A program made the position numbers and the translations under genes. Below the pieces are notes generated by a model. The model ran no database searches. It was not told the DNA's origin and saw only the letters and a program-made list of their open reading frames with translations. From Prado023 sp963697345 (GTDB lineage: Bacteria; Actinomycetota; Actinomycetes; S36-B12; CAIYMF01): a stretch of DNA of 64,000 nt. The stretch lies in the NCBI GenBank assembly GCA_963697345.1, contig CAVONS010000008.1, forward strand, positions 62,001 to 126,000, given 5' to 3'. This document shows positions 8,736 to 17,617 of the stretch, piece after piece (position 1 is the first letter of the stretch; each line of letters opens with the position of its first letter).

Positions 8736-9116
8736 ATGGGTGAAAATGGGCACATGCCGGGTGATGAGGGCCTCCCGTGGGGCACGCAGTGGGACCTTCT
8801 GCGTGCCAGCGACGAGTCGGTGACGTGGGACTCCTTCCGAGTGACCCTCGGCTTCCAGGACGGTCGTGCGGGCGGGAAGGCCCCGGTCAACAACTACTTC
8901 GGGGTCTGTCGGCAGGATTCGCCGGGTGAGGTCGCACTCGGACCCCTGGGGATGACCATGATGGCCGGACGCCCGGAGGCGATGGCCGCCGAGATGGCCT
9001 ATATGAAGCTCCTGGAGCAGGTCAGCGCCTTCGCGGTCGTCGACGATGTGCTGACACTCTCCGACGCCTCGGGAAGCTCCCTGCTCGTCTTCGTCCCGTC
9101 AGCGGATCCGACGTAG
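8736..9116 (+). CDS. META-domain protein
   Basis: The 126-residue protein matches the META/HslJ-like fold. A central strand series NYFGVCRQDSPGEVALGPLG is followed by MTMMAGRP, then a helix MAAEMAYMKLLEQV, and a last strand pair VVDDVLTLSDASGSSLLVF. That order (short strand, conserved Met/Cys region, helix of an eaten or reduced loop, LTL-D-G-LxF ending) is diagnostic. META domains are usually periplasmic or surface lipoproteins; no signal peptide is visible here. The start is uncertain between 8736 and the ATG at 8754. Function is not known. Confidence 0.75.
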   Translation: MGENGHMPGDEGLPWGTQWDLLRASDESVTWDSFRVTLGFQDGRAGGKAPVNNYFGVCRQDSPGEVALGPLGMTMMAGRPEAMAAEMAYMKLLEQVSAFAVVDDVLTLSDASGSSLLVFVPSADPT

Positions 9117-9122
9117 GCCGCA

Positions 9123-10070
9123 GTGACCGCGGACCGGTTCGGGGCAGTGCCCTCGGGGGAGTACACCGCCCTCGCCTCTGTCCGCGACCAGTCCTCGGAC
9201 TACGTCGCACCGCCGGAGCAGGCCTTCCCCGAGGTCCAGCCGCTGCCGGTCCAGCCGGATGCTGCGCGGGCTCCTGCTGGCCAGCCCGCCGAACGGGTGA
9301 GTGGGCCTCGATCGCGCCGGTGGCGCCCGGCCATCCCACCCCAGCACGGGGCGTGGGCGTTCCTGGTCGTCCCCGTCCTCTGTGGCTTCGCAGTCGCTGG
9401 TACGAGCGCAGCCGGATGGATGCTCCTGGCGGCCTGGGTGTGTGCCTACCCGGTCGGCTACTACCTCGGTCGCGGCCTCACTGCACGGGTCAGGCGCGGT
9501 TCGTGGACCAGGTTGGCCCGCCGAGAGGTGGCGCGGGCGGTCCCGTGGGCCGTCGTGACGGCGGCACTCGGGCTGCCGCTGGCACTGACCCGGCCCTGGC
9601 TGCTGGCCGTGGCAGCGTTCCTCGCGGCCCTCTGGGGGCTGGGGCTCCGGGTGGCGGCCCGCCGGGGTGAGCGCAGCCTGGCCAACGACCTCATGCTGGT
9701 GGCGCAGGCGACCGTCGCCCTGCCCCTGGCCGTCGCGGTGGTGGCCGGCCCGTCGGTGCTCGCCGGCGATCTGTTGGGGCTGACGATCCAGGCAACCGCG
9801 GTCGTGGCGGCCTACTTGGCCGGCTCGGTGCTCCACGTGAAGTCCCTGTTGCGCGAGGCCGGCAACACGAGGTTCCACCGTGCCGACGTGGCCTGGCACG
9901 CCCTGCTGGCCGTGGGCGCCGCGGTGGCCAGCCCGTGGTGGCTGGTCGCGTTCATCCCCGCTCTGGCCCGCGCGGTCCTGTTGCGACCCCCGATGCGCCC
10001 GGGTGCGATTGGCGGAGTGGAGGCGGCCGTAGCGATCCTCGTGGTCGTGGCTGCCATCCTGGCCCTCTAG
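9123..10070 (+). CDS. YwiC-like family integral membrane protein
   Basis: The 315-residue product starts with GTG 6 bp after the META-domain gene, so the two are probably co-transcribed. After about 65 soluble residues comes the family signature PPQHGAWAFLVVPVLCGF, followed by seven or eight hydrophobic helices. LANDLMLVAQATVALPLAV and AYLAGSVLHVKSLLRE are conserved interior segments of the YwiC family. The fold is reminiscent of membrane prenyltransferase-like proteins, but the Asp-rich motifs of UbiA are not evident. No reaction can be assigned. Confidence 0.75.
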   Translation: MTADRFGAVPSGEYTALASVRDQSSDYVAPPEQAFPEVQPLPVQPDAARAPAGQPAERVSGPRSRRWRPAIPPQHGAWAFLVVPVLCGFAVAGTSAAGWMLLAAWVCAYPVGYYLGRGLTARVRRGSWTRLARREVARAVPWAVVTAALGLPLALTRPWLLAVAAFLAALWGLGLRVAARRGERSLANDLMLVAQATVALPLAVAVVAGPSVLAGDLLGLTIQATAVVAAYLAGSVLHVKSLLREAGNTRFHRADVAWHALLAVGAAVASPWWLVAFIPALARAVLLRPPMRPGAIGGVEAAVAILVVVAAILAL

Positions 10071-10120
10071 TTGCGGCCCAGTGGGTAGGCTTCGGCCAGT
10101 CGCGTGGAGGGGAGGTCTCG

Positions 10121-10756
10121 ATGGGCAGCGGCTCGATGGAGATGTTCGAGGCGGCCGCCGCGGACGAGCGGGTATCCCGGCGCCTGCTGGCAGCCGCGAT
10201 CCTCCGGGTGCTCGGCGTCATCGCCGGCACTCTCGTGGTCTACCTCCTGATCCCCGTGGAGGGGGAGGGTGCCCGCGCCACCGCCATCATCGCCTGCCTC
10301 GGCATCGCGACCATCCTGGCCGTGTTCGCCCGCCAGATCTCGCGTGTGTCCCGGTCGCGACGGCCGGTGCTGGCGGCTGTCGAGGCGCTGGTGCTGGTGT
10401 TCGGGCTGTTCCTGTGCTTGTTCGCGCTGCTGTACGTGTCGATCTCGGTGGCTGACCCGCAGGCGTTCACGCAATCCGTGGACAAGGTCGCGGGGATCTA
10501 CTTCACGACGACGGTCCTCACGACGGTCGGCTTCGGCGACATCTCGCCGATCAGCAACACAGCACGGGTCATGGTCACCCTGCAGATGGTGCTCGGGATG
10601 GTCCTGATCGGTACGGCGTTCAAGGCCCTGGGCTTCTCGGCCAAGCGTGCTGTGGACTCACGCTTCGTCTCGCGGACGCCCGACGGCACGGCAGGCGCTG
10701 AGTCACCGGGCACCACCTCCAGCGGTGACTCGGGGAGTGCCGCTCCCAGTGGATGA
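10121..10756 (+). CDS. Two-pore-helix-type potassium channel (Ion_trans_2)
   Basis: The 211-residue membrane protein has helices near residues 25-45, 50-70 and 85-110, then a pore helix and selectivity filter TTVLTTVGFGDISP (about residues 128-140), followed by a last helix ARVMVTLQMVLGMVLIGTA. TVGFGD is the potassium filter. No cytoplasmic RCK/TrkA domain follows; the C-terminus is a Ser/Gly-rich tail. The ATG at 10121 has a GGAGGGGAGG site upstream. Its stop lies inside the start region of the CPBP protease gene, so the two are coupled. Confidence 0.85.
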   Translation: MGSGSMEMFEAAAADERVSRRLLAAAILRVLGVIAGTLVVYLLIPVEGEGARATAIIACLGIATILAVFARQISRVSRSRRPVLAAVEALVLVFGLFLCLFALLYVSISVADPQAFTQSVDKVAGIYFTTTVLTTVGFGDISPISNTARVMVTLQMVLGMVLIGTAFKALGFSAKRAVDSRFVSRTPDGTAGAESPGTTSSGDSGSAAPSG

Positions 10757-11507
10757 GGTGACGCTCGGCCTGCTCCTGGTCCTGATGCTCCTGGCGAGCG
10801 TCACGACCTTCCATGTCAGCCGACGGTGGTACGTCCCCCTGGCCCTGGTGTGGACCTTGGCCTTCCTGCTCTTCGGCTACCGGATCGGACTGTCTCCGGC
10901 CGAGATGGCCCTGGGCAGCTGGCTGACCGGGCTTCTGTGGGGGCTCGGATGCATCGTGGTCATCTCCGTGGCGATGGGCGCCGGCGTGGCGATCCCTCGC
11001 CTGCACCCGTTGTTCGCCGACGAACGGGTGATGGGGACCACCGGAGCACAGGTGGCGCACAAGTCCCTCGTGGAGGTGCCGCTGGGCACGGTCCTGCTCG
11101 AGGAGGTCGTCTTCCGCTCCGTGCTGCTGGGCCTGATCACCAGCGTGTACGGCACCGTGGCCGGGGTGCTCGGGTCGGCCTTCCTGTTCGGCCTCTGGCA
11201 CATCCTGCCCGCACTCGAGATGCATGACTCGCACTCCCTGACCAGCCAGCTCGGCTCGGGGTGGGGTGCGAAGCTGGCCACCGTCGCCGTCACGATCCTG
11301 GCCACAGGCGGCGCTGGGATCGTGTTCGCGCTGCTCGTCGTCGTCAGTGGCAGCGTGCTGGCCCCGATGGGCCTGCACTGGGCGATGAACGGGCCGGGAT
11401 CCATCGCGGCGTGGCTGGTCGGGCGGCGGCGCAACAGGGATCACCCGGACGAGGAGTCCGATGCCGGGACCGCATGGGAGCCGGGCGGGGATGACACCGC
11501 GGGCTAG
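10749..11507 (+). CDS. CPBP-family intramembrane metalloprotease
   Basis: This polytopic protein carries the three CPBP (Abi/CaaX-protease-like) motifs: EEVVFR (catalytic Glu pair and Arg, near residue 118), FGLWHILP and HWAMN. In characterised members the Glu and His residues hold a metal within the membrane and cleave membrane proteins or prenylated tails. About eight hydrophobic helices fit the family. The start is ambiguous: GTG 10737, 10749 and 10758 are all in frame; 10749 is preferred because GGGGAG lies about 11 bases upstream. It overlaps the channel gene and converges on the MarR gene with a 4 bp overlap. Confidence 0.8.
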   Translation: MDEVTLGLLLVLMLLASVTTFHVSRRWYVPLALVWTLAFLLFGYRIGLSPAEMALGSWLTGLLWGLGCIVVISVAMGAGVAIPRLHPLFADERVMGTTGAQVAHKSLVEVPLGTVLLEEVVFRSVLLGLITSVYGTVAGVLGSAFLFGLWHILPALEMHDSHSLTSQLGSGWGAKLATVAVTILATGGAGIVFALLVVVSGSVLAPMGLHWAMNGPGSIAAWLVGRRRNRDHPDEESDAGTAWEPGGDDTAG

Positions 11508-11992
11508 CTGACTGATGCTCCCTGCGGCTGGGCCGCGTCGTCGGCGGCCTGCAACGCCTCGGCGACCGTGATGCACGCCTCGCCGAACGCCTGGAACTGC
11601 TCCGGCGTGAGCCTGTCGACCAGGTGCCGGCGCACGCTCTCCACGTGGTCCGGTGCCGCGGCGACGATCTTCTCCCAGCCCTCGTCGGTCATGACCGCGA
11701 ACATCCCACGCCCGTCCTGCGTGCAGAGTTCACGGGTCACGAGGCCTGCTTTGGCCATCCGATCGATCTGATGTGACAGCCGGCTGCGCGACAGTTGGGC
11801 GTGGTCGGCCAGCGTGCTCATGCGCATCCGGCGGCCCGGGCTCTCGGAGAGCTCGACAAGGATCTGGTAGTCCGTCCCGGTCAGGCCGTGCTGCTCCTGC
11901 AGGTCGCGGTTGAGGCGATCGGGCAGCAGCATGCTCGCAGCGATCCAGCCGCGCCACAGGCGCTGCTCCTCGGTGGTCAGCCAGCGTGTCAT
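11504..11992 (-). CDS. MarR-family transcriptional regulator
   Basis: The 162-residue product has a winged-helix core. The recognition region reads LADHAQLSRSRLSHQIDRM, followed by wing residues GLVTRELCTQDGRGMFAVMT, flanked by N- and C-terminal dimerisation helices. MarR proteins usually repress a neighbouring operon and themselves and respond to a small ligand; no ligand can be read here. The ATG at 11992 is preferred over 12001 because a GGGGGG run precedes it. A partial palindrome sits just upstream of its start, consistent with autoregulation. Likely targets are unclear because map lies upstream in the same orientation. Confidence 0.85.
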   Translation of the reverse strand: MTRWLTTEEQRLWRGWIAASMLLPDRLNRDLQEQHGLTGTDYQILVELSESPGRRMRMSTLADHAQLSRSRLSHQIDRMAKAGLVTRELCTQDGRGMFAVMTDEGWEKIVAAAPDHVESVRRHLVDRLTPEQFQAFGEACITVAEALQAADDAAQPQGASVS

Positions 11993-12011
11993 GCCCCCCA
12001 TGGTACCGGGA

Positions 12012-12027
12012 AGTTGAATGCTGAACT
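12012..12027. promoter_or_regulatory. Partial palindrome upstream of the MarR gene
   Basis: AGTTGAATGCTGAACT has matching outer arms (AGTT/AACT) and one further symmetrical pair. It lies 20 bp upstream of the MarR start. MarR proteins bind palindromes of about this length, so an autoregulatory operator is possible. The evidence is position and partial symmetry only. Confidence 0.3.
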
Positions 12028-12040
12028 GGGTCGAAGGTCC

Positions 12041-12907
12041 TCAGATGACCGTGAGGATCTCGGCGCCCTCGTCGGTGACCAGCAGGGTGTGCTCGAACTG
12101 GGCCGTCCAACTGCCGTCGGCGGTGACCGCGGTCCATCCGTCGTCCCACATCCGGTACTCGTAGGTGCCCAGGGTCAGCATCGGCTCAATCGTGAAGGTC
12201 ATGCCCGGCACCATGACGGTGTCGGCCTTCGGGTCGTCGTAGTGGGGGATCACCAGGCCCGTGTGGAAGGCAGTCCCGATGCCGTGTCCGGTGAAGTCAC
12301 GGACGACCCCGTAGCCGAAGCGCTTCGCGTAGGACTCGATGACCCGGCCGATGACGTTGATCGGACGACCAGGTCGCACGGCGCGGATGGAGCGCATCGT
12401 CGCCTCGTGGGTGCGCTCCACGAGCAGACGTGCATCCTCGGCGACCTCACCGACCAGGAACGTGGCGTTGGTGTCCCCGTGGACACCTCCGAGGTAGGCG
12501 GTGATGTCGATGTTGCAGATGTCACCGTCCTGCAGGACCGTGTCGTCGGGGATCCCGTGGCAGATGACCTCGTTGAGGCTGCTGCACAGCGACTTCTTGA
12601 ACCCTCGGTACCCGAGTGTGGACGGGTATGCCCCGTGGTCGCAGAGGAACTCGTGGCCGATCCGGTCCAGCTCGTCGGTGCGCACGCCCGGGGCGATCGC
12701 ACTGCCGACCTCGGCCAGCGCCTGCGCGGCGAGCCTCCCGGCGACGCGCATGGCCGCGATGGTGTCGGCGTCCTTCACCTCACCACCGGTGTAGGGCGCG
12801 GGCCGGGGCTGGTCGACGTACTCGGGGCGCACGATGCTCGGCGGCACGGGGCGCCGCGCGGAGATCCTGCCCGGCGTGAGGGGCGCGCGGGTCTGTGCGG
12901 TGGGCAT
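12041..12907 (-). CDS. map: Type I methionine aminopeptidase
   Basis: The 288-residue enzyme removes the N-terminal Met from nascent proteins. The pita-bread fold ligands are visible: CHGIPDD (His), DGDICNIDITAYLGGVHGD (the two Asp), TGHGIGTAFH (His) and the Glu residues in FTIEPML and QFEH. The first 40 residues (LTPGRISARRPVPPSIVRPEYV) form the proline-rich extension seen in actinobacterial type Ic MetAPs, thought to contact ribosomal or SH3-like partners. The start is the ATG at 12907. Length and motifs are complete, so it should be active. Confidence 0.95.
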   Translation of the reverse strand: MPTAQTRAPLTPGRISARRPVPPSIVRPEYVDQPRPAPYTGGEVKDADTIAAMRVAGRLAAQALAEVGSAIAPGVRTDELDRIGHEFLCDHGAYPSTLGYRGFKKSLCSSLNEVICHGIPDDTVLQDGDICNIDITAYLGGVHGDTNATFLVGEVAEDARLLVERTHEATMRSIRAVRPGRPINVIGRVIESYAKRFGYGVVRDFTGHGIGTAFHTGLVIPHYDDPKADTVMVPGMTFTIEPMLTLGTYEYRMWDDGWTAVTADGSWTAQFEHTLLVTDEGAEILTVI

Positions 12908-12983
12908 GGGGTCAAGAGTACGCAGGACACGGGCGCAGCGCGGCCGGTACGGTCGAGGTGAACACGCAGACGAGGAGGCCGTC

Positions 12984-13166
12984 GTGTCCTACTGGTTCTG
13001 TCTGACCCACATGGCTGTCGAGGGTGACGACGGTTGCGCACATGCCGAGCGGCTCGGGCCCTACGCCGAGCGCACGGCGGCAGAGGCCGCCCTGGAGAGG
13101 GCGCACCAGCGCTCGGAGGCGTGGGACCACGATCCGCGTTGGACCGACGGCGACCTCGAGGACTGA
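12984..13166 (+). CDS. Conserved 60-residue actinobacterial protein
   Basis: A short protein beginning at GTG 12984 with GAGGAGG 5 bases upstream. It reads VSYWFCLTHMAVEGDDGC then AERLGPYAERTAAEAALERA and ends DPRWTDGDLED. This arrangement (FCLTH, a Cys after an acidic turn, RLGPY, an alanine-rich helix, then an acidic D-PRW ending) is one I recognise as a widespread actinobacterial hypothetical protein. The two Cys and nearby His residues could bind a metal, but that is inference. It is divergent from map. Function unknown. Confidence 0.75.
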   Translation: MSYWFCLTHMAVEGDDGCAHAERLGPYAERTAAEAALERAHQRSEAWDHDPRWTDGDLED

Positions 13167-13220
13167 CGGGCCCGCCGCACTGAGGCAGATCACCTGGCTC
13201 AGGTCGTGCGCGCTGGGGGC

Positions 13221-14525
13221 TCACGACTCTGGCGCCGAATCACGTGCCGCACGGACCGCTCGCTCGCGAACGGCGTTCACGTCGGTGCGGTCGTCGAAGC
13301 GCCACAGGCTGGGCAGCGCGAAGGCGAGCAGGACACCCCCGGCAGCGCAGGCGAGACCGCCCGACACGAGGCTGGTGCGCAGGGAGGTGAGCGCGGCAAC
13401 GCTCGATGCGCGCACCTGGCCCGCGGTCGGCCCGATCGAGTAGCTGAGCATCTCGATCCCAGCCATCCGACCACGCAGCTCGTCGGGGATGGTCTGGTTC
13501 CAGATGAGCATCCGGAACAGCCCCGAGATCATGTCGCCGGCTCCGGCGATCGCGAGCATCACGAGCACCACCCACAGCGAGTTGCTCAGGCCCACGCCGG
13601 CGATCGCCAGCCCCCAGACGATGGCCGCGAGCAGCACGGCCCGACCATGGTGGTGCACGCGCCCCGTCCAGCCGCTGGTCACGGTGGCCACCAGGCTGCC
13701 GACCGCGCCGGCCGAGTACAGCAGCCCCAGCGCCCACGGGGCTCCCAGATCCGCGGCCAGGAATGGGAACAGGGCGTACGGGAATGCGAGGAACATGGCC
13801 ATCAGGTCCACGCCATAGGTTCCCAGGATGTCCTTGCGCGACCACGCATAGCGCATGCCGTCGGCGATCCTGGCCAGGCTGGCAGGTTCGGCTGCGTCGC
13901 TCGGCGTGATCGAGCTCAACCGCCAGAGGGCCAGTGCGGACACCAGGAACGTCGCAGCATCGAAGGCGTAGGCCGACCAGACGCCGAAGGCGGCGATGAG
14001 CAGGCCACCGAGTGCGGGGCCGAGGATCTGACCGATCTGCCAGCGCAGGGAGTTCAACGCCCCCGCGGCGGCGAGCTCATCGTGGGCAACAACGCGCGGG
14101 ATGATCGCCTCGAGCGAGGGCCGCTGGATCCCGTCGACCGCCGCGAAGAGCATCGCGACCACGTAGAGGACCCAGAGGTGAGGTTCGTCCATGCGGGCGT
14201 TCACGAGCAGGGTCACCGAGAGGACCAGCATCGCGAGCTCGGTGATGATCACCACGCGGCGCCGGTCGACGGCGTCGGCCATCGCGCCGCCCCAGAGGCC
14301 GAACACGACCAGTGGCACGAGCTCAGCGAGCCCGATCAGGCCGACCGCGACGAACGAGCCCGTCATGTCCGCCACCTGGAAGGGCAGTGCCACCATCGTG
14401 ACCATCGACCCGAGGAACGTCACCAACCCGGAGGCGAACACCCACCGGAAGTCGCGCGAGCGGCGCAGGGGGCGCAGATCCATCCGGAGTCTGGCCCTGC
14501 GTGGGGTCGCGGCGTCCTCGGGCAC
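13221..14525 (-). CDS. MFS transporter, EntS-like exporter type
   Basis: The 434-residue protein has about 12 hydrophobic helices. The first half carries GLIGLAELVPLVVFGLWGGAMADAVDRRRV, the MFS loop 2-3 signature (G-x-x-A-D-x-x-x-R-R), and the second half repeats the pattern weakly. NSLRWQIGQILGPALGGLLI matches helix 5 of EntS-like drug and siderophore exporters. The first 14 residues may be untranslated: the ATG at 14483 (MDLRPLRRSRDFRWVF) is the more usual family start. It lies 68 bp downstream of panB on the same strand. The substrate is not known. Confidence 0.8.
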   Translation of the reverse strand: MPEDAATPRRARLRMDLRPLRRSRDFRWVFASGLVTFLGSMVTMVALPFQVADMTGSFVAVGLIGLAELVPLVVFGLWGGAMADAVDRRRVVIITELAMLVLSVTLLVNARMDEPHLWVLYVVAMLFAAVDGIQRPSLEAIIPRVVAHDELAAAGALNSLRWQIGQILGPALGGLLIAAFGVWSAYAFDAATFLVSALALWRLSSITPSDAAEPASLARIADGMRYAWSRKDILGTYGVDLMAMFLAFPYALFPFLAADLGAPWALGLLYSAGAVGSLVATVTSGWTGRVHHHGRAVLLAAIVWGLAIAGVGLSNSLWVVLVMLAIAGAGDMISGLFRMLIWNQTIPDELRGRMAGIEMLSYSIGPTAGQVRASSVAALTSLRTSLVSGGLACAAGGVLLAFALPSLWRFDDRTDVNAVRERAVRAARDSAPES

Positions 14526-14593
14526 GGGGCCCGAGTATCCACCTGCCTGCGTGGCGGATCAATGGGCGGCCGCGGCGGCCGGCCCGACCCACC

Positions 14594-15460
14594 TCAGCTG
14601 TACTGGTGCTCCGGACCGGGGTACGTGCCCGCCACAACCTCGTCGGCCCACTCGTGGACCGCATCGGAGAGAACCGCGCCGACCTCGGCGTAGCGCTTGA
14701 CGAACTTGGGCGGCCGGCCCGGCGTGAGCCCGGCCATGTCCTGCCAGACCAGTACCTGCGCGTCGGTCGACGGACCGGCGCCGATGCCGATCGTGGGGAT
14801 CGACACGCTGCGTGTGACTCGCTCGGCGAGTTCGCTGGGGACCACCTCGAGCACGATCGCGAACGCGCCGGCGGCCTGCATGGCCTTGGCGTCCTGCATC
14901 AGGATCTCGCCGTCCTCACCGCGCCCCTGGACCCGGTAGCCGCCGAGCTGGTTGACCGACTGCGGGGTCAGGCCCAGGTGGGCCATGACCGGGATCCCAG
15001 CGCCCACGAGTGCCTCGACCTGGGGCAGGACCCGCGCACCGCCCTCGAGCTTGACCGCCTGGACACCGGCCTCCTTCATGAACCGACCGGCAGTCTCCAG
15101 CGCCTGCTGCGGCGAGGACTGGTAGGAGCCGAACGGCAGGTCGCCGACCACCAGGGCGCGCTTGGAACCGCGTACGACAGCCGCCGCGAGGGGGAGCAGG
15201 TCGTCGGTGGTGACCGGGACGGTGGAGCCGTAGCCGTAGACGACCATCGCCGCGGAGTCGCCGACGAGCATGACCGGGATGCCGGCCTCGTCGAAGATGC
15301 GTGCGGTCAGGGCGTCGTACGCGGTGATCATCGGCCACTTCTCGCCGGTGGCCTTCGCGGCGATCAGGTCCCTCGTGGTCACCCGCCGGCCGGTGGGCTC
15401 AGCGCCATAGAGGGTGGGGGCGGTGTGGTCGGGGGTTCCGGACGTGGCGATCGGTGCCAT
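14594..15460 (-). CDS. panB: 3-methyl-2-oxobutanoate hydroxymethyltransferase
   Basis: PanB adds a hydroxymethyl group from methylene-tetrahydrofolate to alpha-ketoisovalerate, the first committed step to pantothenate and so CoA. The 288-residue product has MITAYDALTARIFDEAG, the metal-binding VGDS, DLPFGSYQ, the Lys in VKLEGG, MAHLGLTPQ, and the catalytic Glu in FAIVLEVVP. The ATG at 15460 has AGGAGA upstream; longer readings lack support. It lies downstream of nadE on the same strand but is separated by 310 bp that contain a strong hairpin, so separate transcription is likely. Confidence 0.95.
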   Translation of the reverse strand: MAPIATSGTPDHTAPTLYGAEPTGRRVTTRDLIAAKATGEKWPMITAYDALTARIFDEAGIPVMLVGDSAAMVVYGYGSTVPVTTDDLLPLAAAVVRGSKRALVVGDLPFGSYQSSPQQALETAGRFMKEAGVQAVKLEGGARVLPQVEALVGAGIPVMAHLGLTPQSVNQLGGYRVQGRGEDGEILMQDAKAMQAAGAFAIVLEVVPSELAERVTRSVSIPTIGIGAGPSTDAQVLVWQDMAGLTPGRPPKFVKRYAEVGAVLSDAVHEWADEVVAGTYPGPEHQYS

Positions 15461-15770
15461 GTGGATCTCTCCTATCTCGAGGCTCCCGATGGAGTCCCCG
15501 GACACGTAGATGGTTGCACGTCGCCCGAGCATTGGCCAGAGCACCCACCCCGTGTCGCCTCCAGCCCCGGCCCAGCATCGCCTCGTGTGCCCAACCGCGA
15601 CTGCGCCCGAACCACACCGTCTGGGGCTGTTGACTCGGGTCCGACCCATTCGCCGCGCTCCAAATCCACCCAATGGGCGCTCTGGGGACGCGCTATCGGT
15701 GGATTTGGGGCGCGGTCTCCCGGGATCGGGCTGGCCAGGTGCGCGGTACGGTGCGATTCATGCGCGGTGT
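15461..15770. other. 310 bp intergenic region between nadE and panB
   Basis: No credible gene on either strand; the open frames crossing it are composition artefacts. It contains the 16-bp inverted repeat described separately at 15655-15713, and must hold the panB promoter on the minus strand, though I could not pick clear -35/-10 boxes. Confidence 0.6.
15655..15713 (-). terminator. Long perfect hairpin after nadE
   Basis: GCGCTCCAAATCCACC at 15655-15670 pairs with GGTGGATTTGGGGCGC at 15698-15713, giving 16 bp with a single T-G position and a 27-nt loop. It lies 58 bp past the nadE stop and upstream of panB. The location suits a transcription terminator, but no U-tract follows on the minus strand. 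It could also be a dispersed palindromic repeat or a protein-binding site. Confidence 0.5.
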
Positions 15771-17495
15771 TCAGTCGGCGGTCTCGCGGAACCGGTTGGT
15801 GATCGGCTGGCGCCGGTCGCGGCCGAAGGAGCGGGGGGAGATCTTGGTCCCGATCGGGTACTGGCGGCGCTTGTACTCGGCAAGGTCGGTCATCCGCAGC
15901 ACACGCTCGACCAGGCCCTGTTCGTAGCCGTCGGCGACCAGTTCCGCAGCGCCGCGATCGCCCTCGACGTACCCATCGAGGATGGCATCGAGGGTGTCGT
16001 AGTCGGGCAGGGAATCGGTATCGACCTGGTCCGGGCGCAACTCGGCCGACGGTGGCTTGCTGATCGAGTTCGGGGGGATCGGAGGGACCTGGCCCAGCCG
16101 TTCAGCCTCCGCATTGCGCCACCTGGCCAAACGGAACACCCAGGACTTGGGCACGTCCTTGATGGGGCCGAATCCGCCGACCGCGTCACCGTAGATGGTG
16201 GAGTAGCCCACCGACAGCTCACTCTTGTTGCCCGGCGCCAGCACCAGGTGCCCCTCCTGGTTGCTCACCGCCATGACCGCCGTGCCCCGGATGCGGGCCT
16301 GCAGGTTCTCCTCAGCCAGACCGGTGAGCTCCATGGTCGACATGTAGGCGTCGAACATCGGGGCGATGGGCAGCAGCCGGCAGTGCGCCCCGAGCCTGTC
16401 GGCGAGTTCGAAGGCATCGTCCTGCGAGTGCTGCGAGGAGTACCGGCTCGGCATCGACAGGCCGTGGACGTTGTGCGCGCCGATCGCATCAGCGGCGATC
16501 GCGGCCACGAGGGAGGAGTCGATCCCGCCGGAGAAGCCGAACGTGACCGAGCGGAACCCGTTCTTGGTCACGTAGTCGCGCAGGCCCACGACCAGGGCGC
16601 CGTACATCTCGGCCTCGTCGGTCAGGCGTGGCTCCGGGAGGGGCGGCGGCTCGGGCTCGTACCGGGCCAGCGGCTCCTGGCTGGTCACGGCCGTGCAGTA
16701 CCCGGCGGCGGCCTCGAGCTCGAGGTCCACGACCAGCAGGTGCTCGACGAACTGTGGTGCGCGGGCCACGAGCGCACCGGCGCGGTCCACGATCAGGGAG
16801 TCGCCATCGAAGACGAGCTCGTCCTGGCCCCCGACCATGTTCACGTAGGCCAGCGCAGCCCCGGCTTCGACCGCCCGGCGGGAGGCCAGCTCGAGTCGGC
16901 TGTCGTCCTTGTGGACCTCGTAGGGCGAGCCGTTGATGACCACGAGCAGTCCGGCGTCGACGCCGCGCACCTGCGCCACCGGGCCCCCGTCCTGCCAGAG
17001 GTCCTCGCAGATCGCCAGTGCCACGTCCACGCCGTGGATCCGGACCACGCAGGGTTCCGTGCCCGACACGAAGTACCGGAACTCGTCGAACACCCCGTAG
17101 TTGGGCAGGTGGTGCTTGGCGTAGCGCGCCACGACGCGGCCCTCGTGCAGGACGGCAGCTGCGTTGATCGGCGCGCCGCGCGGTGTGCCCAGCCGATGGT
17201 CCCGCCCGGCGTCGCGAAGGTCGAGGTACCCGACGATGACCGCGACCTCGCCCAGACCCTCGTCGGAGAGCTGCACCGCGAGTGAGTCCAGCGCCGCGAT
17301 GGACGCCTGCTGGAACGACCAGCGCAGGGCGAGGTCCTCGATCGGGTAGCCCGTGAGGACCATCTCCGGGAAGGCCACGAGGTGCGCGCCGGCGTCGTGG
17401 GCCGCACGAGTCCGGTCCACGACCATGCGGGTGTTGCCGGCGAGGTCGCCCACGACGGGGTTCACCTGGGCCAGGGCGATTCGAAGCTGCGGCAC
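15771..17495 (-). CDS. nadE: Glutamine-dependent NAD+ synthetase
   Basis: The 574-residue enzyme amidates nicotinic acid adenine dinucleotide to NAD+, taking ammonia from glutamine. The N-terminal nitrilase-like glutaminase has the Glu-Lys-Cys triad in FPEMVLTGYP, KHHLPNYGVFDE and AICEDLW. The C-terminal synthetase has the pyrophosphatase P-loop FGFSGGIDSSLVAA and LAPGNKSELSVGYSTIYGD. The GTG at 17495 is used because family proteins start at PQLRIALAQVNP; a reading from 17558 adds unconserved residues. It is divergent from glnA2. The enzyme looks complete. Confidence 0.95.
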   Translation of the reverse strand: MPQLRIALAQVNPVVGDLAGNTRMVVDRTRAAHDAGAHLVAFPEMVLTGYPIEDLALRWSFQQASIAALDSLAVQLSDEGLGEVAVIVGYLDLRDAGRDHRLGTPRGAPINAAAVLHEGRVVARYAKHHLPNYGVFDEFRYFVSGTEPCVVRIHGVDVALAICEDLWQDGGPVAQVRGVDAGLLVVINGSPYEVHKDDSRLELASRRAVEAGAALAYVNMVGGQDELVFDGDSLIVDRAGALVARAPQFVEHLLVVDLELEAAAGYCTAVTSQEPLARYEPEPPPLPEPRLTDEAEMYGALVVGLRDYVTKNGFRSVTFGFSGGIDSSLVAAIAADAIGAHNVHGLSMPSRYSSQHSQDDAFELADRLGAHCRLLPIAPMFDAYMSTMELTGLAEENLQARIRGTAVMAVSNQEGHLVLAPGNKSELSVGYSTIYGDAVGGFGPIKDVPKSWVFRLARWRNAEAERLGQVPPIPPNSISKPPSAELRPDQVDTDSLPDYDTLDAILDGYVEGDRGAAELVADGYEQGLVERVLRMTDLAEYKRRQYPIGTKISPRSFGRDRRQPITNRFRETAD

Positions 17496-17617
17496 GGGAG
17501 CGAGGCTAGCGGCTGCGCCCCGGGCGTGGGACGGGTGACTGGGAAGTCCCGACCCCACCGGCGCAGCGTGCGCCGTGTGGGCGTCGCAGCCATCCCTGAT
17601 GCGGCAGTATGTGCTCC

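Noticed and set aside
12984..13166. The longer in-frame reading from 12834 giving 110 residues.
   Set aside because: The extra part lies antisense to the map N-terminus, is unconserved, and the GTG at 12984 has the ribosome site.
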